Source: an uncultured Olsenella sp. (GTDB lineage Bacteria > Actinomycetota > Coriobacteriia > Coriobacteriales > Atopobiaceae). Taken from it: 34,010 nucleotides of DNA. The notes under the pieces were generated by a model. The model did not search any database and was not told where the DNA came from. It worked only from the letters and a program-made list of their open reading frames with translations. Shown here one piece after another: positions 28,952 to 34,010 of this stretch. Position 1 is the first letter of the stretch, and every line of letters begins with the position of its first letter. The position numbers and the translations under genes were made by a program. The stretch spans positions 1 through 34,010 of the forward strand of contig CASEVE010000019.1 of the NCBI GenBank assembly GCA_949291295.1, read 5' to 3'.

Positions 28952-30555
28952 TGTGTCCAGCTTTTGCTTTACATCGCGGCAGACCCCTCTCCGCAAAAGA
29001 CGAGCGCAGGGGATTCTCAAAGGGCATTGACTATGACGGCCTCGCAGTACATCTTGCTGACTTCATTGAAAGCGAGTGCAAGAAGCAATCTTGTGGCGCC
29101 GGAGGAGTCCTGGCGCTTTGCGGAGAGTGGGGCTCGGGCAAGACGTCCTTCATTATCAAATCAGTCTATGAATTAACGCGACGCCCGGGTTGGAAAGAGC
29201 CAGGAGTTTTCGCGACCAAGAACTGCTCCGTGCAATGTACCAACAATCGCATCCTCTACTTCGATCCCTGGATGTTCAGTTCAAGAGAAGAGCTTATTCT
29301 TCAGTTTTTTAAGAGCCTGTGTGAAAAGTTCCCCAAATGGGAAGACAGGGAATTACGCATTCGCCTCATTAACTATGGACAACTAATCCTAGAAACCCTC
29401 CCCGATTTGCTCGGCATTGCAAGTGCTGCATCCGCCCGATCGGTCTCTGGAATCACTTCTAAACTCTCGTCGATTTCTAGCAGGCTAAAGGGCTTTTCCG
29501 GCGCAGGCATTCGCATTGCAGACGCATGGACATCCGAGAGTCTTGGTAAGGCAAAGCAGGAACTTTCGGCGTGCCTGGCAGAAACAAAACCAAGACTAGT
29601 CATCATCGACAACGTCGACCGGCTCTCGGACGCCGAAATTCGGGATGTCTTTAGGTTCATTGGTGCAGTTATGAACCTTCCAAATATTGTTTACCTTGTT
29701 GCCTTTGATCGAAACATTGTAGCCAAAGCACTTGAAGGACTCCAGCAAGGCGGAAGAGAGCGATTTCTCGATAAGATCGTAGGCGCCTATTACTTCTTGC
29801 CAAAGACAGCGCTTTGGAAAGACGTCTACGATTATTTCTCCTCTTTCCGGGAATGGGAGGAATGGACTGGTAATAAAGGAGGATTTGCGCGAGCTATTGC
29901 TGAGGTTTTGGGAACCCATAGGGAATTTAATAAGATTAGGCTTCAGCTAGGCGGACGATTATTTCTTGAAGACAAAGATGTGCGCCTCAAATTTTTTCTT
30001 GAGGAATGTCTCAGGGAACTTAGTCATGAGACTTATCAGCACTTTATCACCCTATCTGAGAATGATAAAAACGCTCTAATAGGCCTCACGAATGAAAAAC
30101 TTCTACCTGGATTAGCGGGAAGTGAAGATATAGATAGCGATAAGGTTAAGGAGCGAGCGGAGGCGTTTCTAAAGGACTGCTGCTTTAAGCATGACAAAGA
30201 AAACATCGCTGGTTTTATTGAGACCCTCGGTCATCTTAATTCTGGTGTTATTGAAGGGATTGATGAGGGACTGATTGGCTGGGGCAGTACGGTTAGCGAA
30301 GCAATTCGCGTTTGGATAGTACTTCGCTTGTTGCGTGCGCTTCAGCCAGACAATCCTTTGAATAAAGAGCTACTCGACAACGGAAAAGATGGCGAAGCTA
30401 CAACAACGACGAGGAATAAAGCGGCGGAAGGACAGCGCTCTGGTCACCTTTCCACATCTCCAAGTGCATCAGCAAGAACGAGTAAGAATAGTCGTAAGAA
30501 TGGCCTTATCTCTGCTCTGGAGCGGCTACCGTTTGATGACACCACTGATGATTAA
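28951..30555 (+). CDS. KAP-family P-loop NTPase (KAP operon gene 2)
   Basis: 534 residues. Walker A is GEWGSGKTS (residues 58-66), the FDPWMFSS motif follows at 104-111, Walker B is LVIIDNVDRL (216-225), and AFDRNIVAKAL comes at 251-261. These are the marks of the KAP branch of STAND-like NTPases, which act with membranes and recur in phage-defence loci. A less polar stretch lies between the Walker motifs (about 140-195), where other KAP proteins carry membrane helices; here the separate two-helix protein may replace them. The C-terminal 60 residues are low-complexity and basic. Codon use is far less GC-rich than in the metabolic block. Confidence 0.9.
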   Translation: MCPAFALHRGRPLSAKDERRGFSKGIDYDGLAVHLADFIESECKKQSCGAGGVLALCGEWGSGKTSFIIKSVYELTRRPGWKEPGVFATKNCSVQCTNNRILYFDPWMFSSREELILQFFKSLCEKFPKWEDRELRIRLINYGQLILETLPDLLGIASAASARSVSGITSKLSSISSRLKGFSGAGIRIADAWTSESLGKAKQELSACLAETKPRLVIIDNVDRLSDAEIRDVFRFIGAVMNLPNIVYLVAFDRNIVAKALEGLQQGGRERFLDKIVGAYYFLPKTALWKDVYDYFSSFREWEEWTGNKGGFARAIAEVLGTHREFNKIRLQLGGRLFLEDKDVRLKFFLEECLRELSHETYQHFITLSENDKNALIGLTNEKLLPGLAGSEDIDSDKVKERAEAFLKDCCFKHDKENIAGFIETLGHLNSGVIEGIDEGLIGWGSTVSEAIRVWIVLRLLRALQPDNPLNKELLDNGKDGEATTTTRNKAAEGQRSGHLSTSPSASARTSKNSRKNGLISALERLPFDDTTDD

Positions 30556-30577
30556 GAACAAAGGGGAGTGAGCAGCA

Positions 30578-31468
30578 ATGAAGACTAGTGATCTTGAACG
30601 CATACTTCGAGAACATGACTATTGGGCTTCTGAGCTTTACCATAAGGATGCCCTGGATGTCTATCAACAATATGGGGCAAGTGAAGCCCTAATGATAGCC
30701 GAGGCGGGACTAACTCGATTTCCGCATGATATTGATCTACTTGTTGACGCCCTAGAGTGGACGCCCATAACAGTGGAGAATGACCGAAACTCAGAGCAAT
30801 TTAGTTCCTCACGACTTCTTGATAAACTCAAATCACTGAGAGAGCTGTGGACAAGCCGGGCTTACGAAGCTGTAATTGATTATTATATGCGGATTATCCC
30901 GTCACTCCCGTTATCATATGCAAATGATTATATTGAGGCTGCCATACGAGAGTCGCAGTCCTATATAGATGCTTTTCCTAGGGATGAGCAATCGCGCCTT
31001 ACTGACGCAAAGGTTCACTACTTACAATCAATTTTATTAAATCACCCGAATGCCCATAGTATATACACCCGTGATTTAACTCAAATCATCGATGAATCGG
31101 TGGATGATCTTGGTCCCTCAAAGCTGACACAAAGCTCTTTAGAGTGTGTAAAGGCACTAATGGATGAGGGCATTTTTGAAAGCGCCGTATACTATGCAAA
31201 GCTTGGATTACAAGGCTGCGTTGCGTCCGATGCGGCAGATGAAATAGAAGAACTTCTTCAGCTGATGCTTCTCTCAAATGATGGTGCCCTCATGGACAGA
31301 TGGTCCAGAGCGGGCAGGTCCCTCACTTCGGAATTAAAAGAGGACTTTGAGCGCCAAATTAAGTTGTATAGCGAGTTTTTGGCCGTAATGCCAAAGACCT
31401 CCCCCAAGGCAAGAGTGGTTGAACTTAGATGCTACCTATATAAGATGTATTTTAATGGAGCGATATAA
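30578..31468 (+). CDS. Helical-repeat (TPR-like) protein (KAP operon gene 3)
   Basis: 296 residues, almost all predicted helical. Paired-helix patterns resemble degenerate TPR units (EALMIAEAGLTRFPHDIDLL; AYEAVIDYYMRIIPSLPLS; ESAVYYAKLGLQG; QIKLYSEFLAVMPKTSPKA). No catalytic motif is visible, so a sensor, adaptor or regulator role for the NTPase is likely. GGGGAG lies 9 nt before the ATG, 22 bp after the NTPase stop, in the same AT-richer composition. Confidence 0.75.
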   Translation: MKTSDLERILREHDYWASELYHKDALDVYQQYGASEALMIAEAGLTRFPHDIDLLVDALEWTPITVENDRNSEQFSSSRLLDKLKSLRELWTSRAYEAVIDYYMRIIPSLPLSYANDYIEAAIRESQSYIDAFPRDEQSRLTDAKVHYLQSILLNHPNAHSIYTRDLTQIIDESVDDLGPSKLTQSSLECVKALMDEGIFESAVYYAKLGLQGCVASDAADEIEELLQLMLLSNDGALMDRWSRAGRSLTSELKEDFERQIKLYSEFLAVMPKTSPKARVVELRCYLYKMYFNGAI

Positions 31469-31513
31469 GTTTAACTTGATTAGTGATATCAAACACAGTC
31501 AGGCGTTATTATT

Positions 31514-34010
31514 ATGGTAACTATTGCATATTTACGAGGAGATAAATACAGGGGCGGCGACCCCGTCGTCGAGGGGATGTACAAGGACAACCGCGCCCGC
31601 CTGGACGAGATCCTCGCCGGGGTGAGGGGCGACTCCGTCGTCCCGCTGTTCGGCGCCGGCTTCTCGGCGGCCTCCTTCCCGTTACGGTGGGGAATGCTCC
31701 TCGGCTGGGCCAGGGAACTCGGCCCCGCCGTCGAGGCCGACGTCACGACCTGCCTCGACGCTGGCGACTTCGAGGGCGCCGCCTCCCTCGTCGAGTCCGA
31801 GACGGGCGCGAACGCCTTCCGCGACGCCTTCGGTCGGACCTTCGGGGAGGGCGTCCTCGACGGGGCGTTCGAGAGGCTGACTCCCGAGAGGCGGGGGATC
31901 CCCTCCGCGTTCCGCGGGTTCGTGCTCACGACCAACTACGACCGGCTCATAGAGAGGGCATACGAGGCGGCGGGGGCGCCGATCGAGCGGGTGTGCCCGC
32001 ACACCGCCTACCAGTTCGCCCGAGCCACCAGCAGGGTGCAGGGCAACGGACCCCTCCTCCTCAAGCTCCGCGGGGACGCGTGGGACCCGACGAACGCCGT
32101 CATCACCCGGGAGGACTACGACCGCGTATACGGGACAGGCGGCGAGGGCGCCCCGCTCGTGGAGGTCATGAGGCGCGCCTTCACGGGGAGGCGGGTCCTC
32201 TTCCTCGGCTGCTCGCTCGCCGGGGACCGCCCCCTCGACGTCCTCCACGGCTGCCTCGAGGGAGCGGCGCACTACGCCCTCGTAGAGCTGCCGGCCGAGA
32301 CGGAGAACCCCGACGACCCGCTCGCCCCGGCGCTCGTCGGCCCCGACGGGAGGCAGGTCCCCGCGTACCGCGAGGCGCGCCTCAGGCTCGACGCGCTCGG
32401 CATCCGCCCGATCTGGTACCCCCACGGGCGGCACGAGGCGCTCGACGCGCTGCTGGGCTGGCTCGAGGGGGAGATGGGGCCGCTGCCGGGAGGAGCCGCG
32501 GCGCGCCTCGCGTCGATTCCAGAGTCCACGTACAGAATTGTGGGCCGGAAGATTGAGGTCGTTAAAGTCACCGAGTCCCTCTCCGGAGGACCCTCGATCA
32601 CCCTGGTCACCGGCCCCGGCGGCATCGGCAAGACCGAGGTCTGCCGCGAGGCACTGAGGAGGCTCCGGGACAGGGGCCGCAACGTCGTCTACGCCGAGAC
32701 CGCGGGCAGGGAGTCCGCCTGGGCGCAGTGCGACGCCGTCGCGGAGGCCCTCGGCGTTCCGAAGGTAGATCAGCGCGAGGGGCTCGCAGCCAAGGACTAC
32801 GCCCGCTACCTTACGGACAGGCTCGCCGACCTGGGGAGCCCCGTCGTCTACCTCGACAGCTGGGAGGACGCCTGGGTCGCCTCTGGCGACGAGGGACGAA
32901 TAGAGCTCGTCGCCCTGCTCTGGGCACTCCGCAAAGGGGGCTCATCCGTCCTCGCCTCGAGCAGGGAGGCGGCGGCGGACTACGAGACGGGCGCCAAGAT
33001 TATCAGGGTCCACGAACTCGGAAGGGGGTCGTCCGTCGACCTCTTCCGCAAGGTCCTCGAGGCGAAGGGGAGCGGGCCTGACCCATCGGGCCCCGAGTTC
33101 GAGAAGCTAATCGGCAATCTCGAGGGCCACCCCCTCGCAATCGTGCTCGCCGCGACGCTCGCGGCGCGCTCCCTCTCATGGGGCGACGTCCTGAGCCGCT
33201 GGGCCGAGGCCTCCCAGCACACTGAGAACCCCCGGCACGACAGCCTCGAGACCGCGCTCCGCCTGTCATGGGACGCGGTCGCTTACGCCCCCCTCACCCG
33301 CACCCTATGGGGCTTCATGGCGCTCACCCCCGGAGACCTGCCGCGAGCGGAGCTCGACGAGCTCGCTGACCTCTCGGGGACCGATTTCGTCGACTGGCTG
33401 GCTGCCTATGTGCGCCTAAGGGATGCGGGCCTCATGTCCGCCTCGGGAGACGGCTCTCTGTCGATGCTGCACCCAGTTCGCGAGGCGTTCTTCAGTCTCG
33501 CGGACGGCGGCCTCGTCGACCACTGCCTCGACCTGCTGACAAGGAGACTCGTCGGGATCATCGAGGCCGACGACAGCGGCTCCGGCGTCCCTGGCACCGG
33601 TGTAGCTCACACCCTCGCCCTCGCCTCCCTCCCCCGTGCCTTTTTCCTCCTCAGCCGCTCGCTCGGCCTCCGCGGCCTGGGGGCGGGCGCGCCTGCGCTC
33701 GCCTGGGCACTGGCCAACTACTACCAGTTCGACTGGGGGGCGTCCCTGCCCGTGCTCGACGCGCTGCTCCGCGCCGCCCGAGAGGCGGGGGACGATGACC
33801 TCGCCGCCTTCGCCGCGCATACGTCAGCGGGATGCGCGATGCATCAGGACAGGCTCGACGACGCCGGACCCCTGCTCGAGGAGGCCGAGAGGCTCCACTG
33901 CGAGGTCGGAAACGCCCTCGGGATGGCGAATGACCTCTCTGCCCGCGCCGAGCTCTCCATGCGCCTGGGCAGGCTCGACGAAGCCGGTCGTTTTCTCGAG
34001 GAGGCCGAGA
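31514..34010 (+). CDS. SIR2-like / STAND NTPase / TPR protein (partial, runs off the window)
   Basis: At least 832 residues with no stop before the window ends. Residues 40-240 form a SIR2-like domain: PLFGAGFS (44-51), LTTNYDRLIE (138-147), and FLGCSLAGD (230-238). The site that normally reads KLHGD is KLRGD (184-188), so the usual catalytic His is Arg186. Next is an NB-ARC-like STAND NTPase: P-loop TGPGGIGKTE (366-375), Walker B VVYLDSWED, ASSRE (481-485), GHPLAI (538-543) and MLHPVREAF (651-659). TPR units begin near residue 740 (RLDDAGPLLEEAERL, RLDEAGRFLEEAE). This is the layout of NLR-like anti-phage proteins. The ATG at 31514 is in AT-rich DNA; the rest is very GC-rich. ATG 31577 is an alternative start. 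Confidence 0.87.
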   Translation, partial: MVTIAYLRGDKYRGGDPVVEGMYKDNRARLDEILAGVRGDSVVPLFGAGFSAASFPLRWGMLLGWARELGPAVEADVTTCLDAGDFEGAASLVESETGANAFRDAFGRTFGEGVLDGAFERLTPERRGIPSAFRGFVLTTNYDRLIERAYEAAGAPIERVCPHTAYQFARATSRVQGNGPLLLKLRGDAWDPTNAVITREDYDRVYGTGGEGAPLVEVMRRAFTGRRVLFLGCSLAGDRPLDVLHGCLEGAAHYALVELPAETENPDDPLAPALVGPDGRQVPAYREARLRLDALGIRPIWYPHGRHEALDALLGWLEGEMGPLPGGAAARLASIPESTYRIVGRKIEVVKVTESLSGGPSITLVTGPGGIGKTEVCREALRRLRDRGRNVVYAETAGRESAWAQCDAVAEALGVPKVDQREGLAAKDYARYLTDRLADLGSPVVYLDSWEDAWVASGDEGRIELVALLWALRKGGSSVLASSREAAADYETGAKIIRVHELGRGSSVDLFRKVLEAKGSGPDPSGPEFEKLIGNLEGHPLAIVLAATLAARSLSWGDVLSRWAEASQHTENPRHDSLETALRLSWDAVAYAPLTRTLWGFMALTPGDLPRAELDELADLSGTDFVDWLAAYVRLRDAGLMSASGDGSLSMLHPVREAFFSLADGGLVDHCLDLLTRRLVGIIEADDSGSGVPGTGVAHTLALASLPRAFFLLSRSLGLRGLGAGAPALAWALANYYQFDWGASLPVLDALLRAAREAGDDDLAAFAAHTSAGCAMHQDRLDDAGPLLEEAERLHCEVGNALGMANDLSARAELSMRLGRLDEAGRFLEEAE

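Noticed and set aside
31682..32556. Long frames on both strands within the SIR2 region
   Set aside because: Both are out of frame with the uninterrupted SIR2-STAND frame, which has recognisable motifs throughout; these are Arg/Pro-rich or Gly/Glu-rich shadows.

Overview
The window looks like chromosome from a high-GC, probably anaerobic gut-type bacterium. The gene content (selenium/molybdenum hydroxylase accessory genes next to a yge-type purine-degradation operon, a FecBCD-like importer, YoeB/YefM, a Panacea antitoxin) and very GC-rich third codon positions suggest Actinomycetota, class Coriobacteriia (Olsenella/Atopobiaceae-like). That assignment is inference; the window has no rRNA or tRNA gene to test it.

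1-18.4 kb is a metabolic block serving a selenium-dependent molybdenum hydroxylase and purine or related N-heterocycle catabolism. In order it holds: the tail of an unknown + strand gene; a divergent DUF364 protein / small NTPase pair; a minus-strand binding protein-ATPase-permease importer (probably molybdate, tungstate or a metal chelate) coupled to a YqeB-XdhC fusion; a minus-strand selenium set (cysteine desulfurase/selenocysteine lyase family, DUF3343 Se/S carrier-like, YedF) divergent from yqeC and a membrane-anchored XRE regulator; then a seven-gene minus-strand operon ygeX-ygeY-ygeW-arcC-mocA-hyuA-ridA. The hydroxylase is not in the window. A ModE-type operator lies before yqeB-xdhC, a weaker one lies in the yqeC/yedF promoter region, and the MocA protein carries its own ModE DNA-binding domain. 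Almost every gene junction in this block holds a REP-like palindrome lying on or next to the upstream gene's stop codon.

18.4-21.1 kb: a 450-bp regulatory gap with three dyads, bioY, a small DUF3592-like protein, a 400-bp gap with a helically phased ATACCG array and phased T-tracts, and a short-chain dehydrogenase.

21.1-28.1 kb is an accessory zone rich in toxin-antitoxin genes: a PIN toxin with its antitoxin, a lipoprotein, an ADP-ribosylglycohydrolase, YoeB/YefM, small unknowns, a zinc finger-HTH-Panacea antitoxin with a coupled and apparently truncated partner frame, and another unknown.

28.1-34.0 kb looks like a defence island made of two modules of different composition. The first is an AT-richer three-gene operon (two-helix membrane protein, KAP-family P-loop NTPase, helical-repeat protein). 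The second, after an abrupt composition change near 31.55 kb, is a very GC-rich SIR2-like/STAND NTPase/TPR gene that runs off the window. Its SIR2 domain has Arg where relatives usually have the catalytic His. An octamer (GCGAGAAG) that is strongly enriched up to 26.4 kb is absent from this last region, which supports acquisition by transfer.
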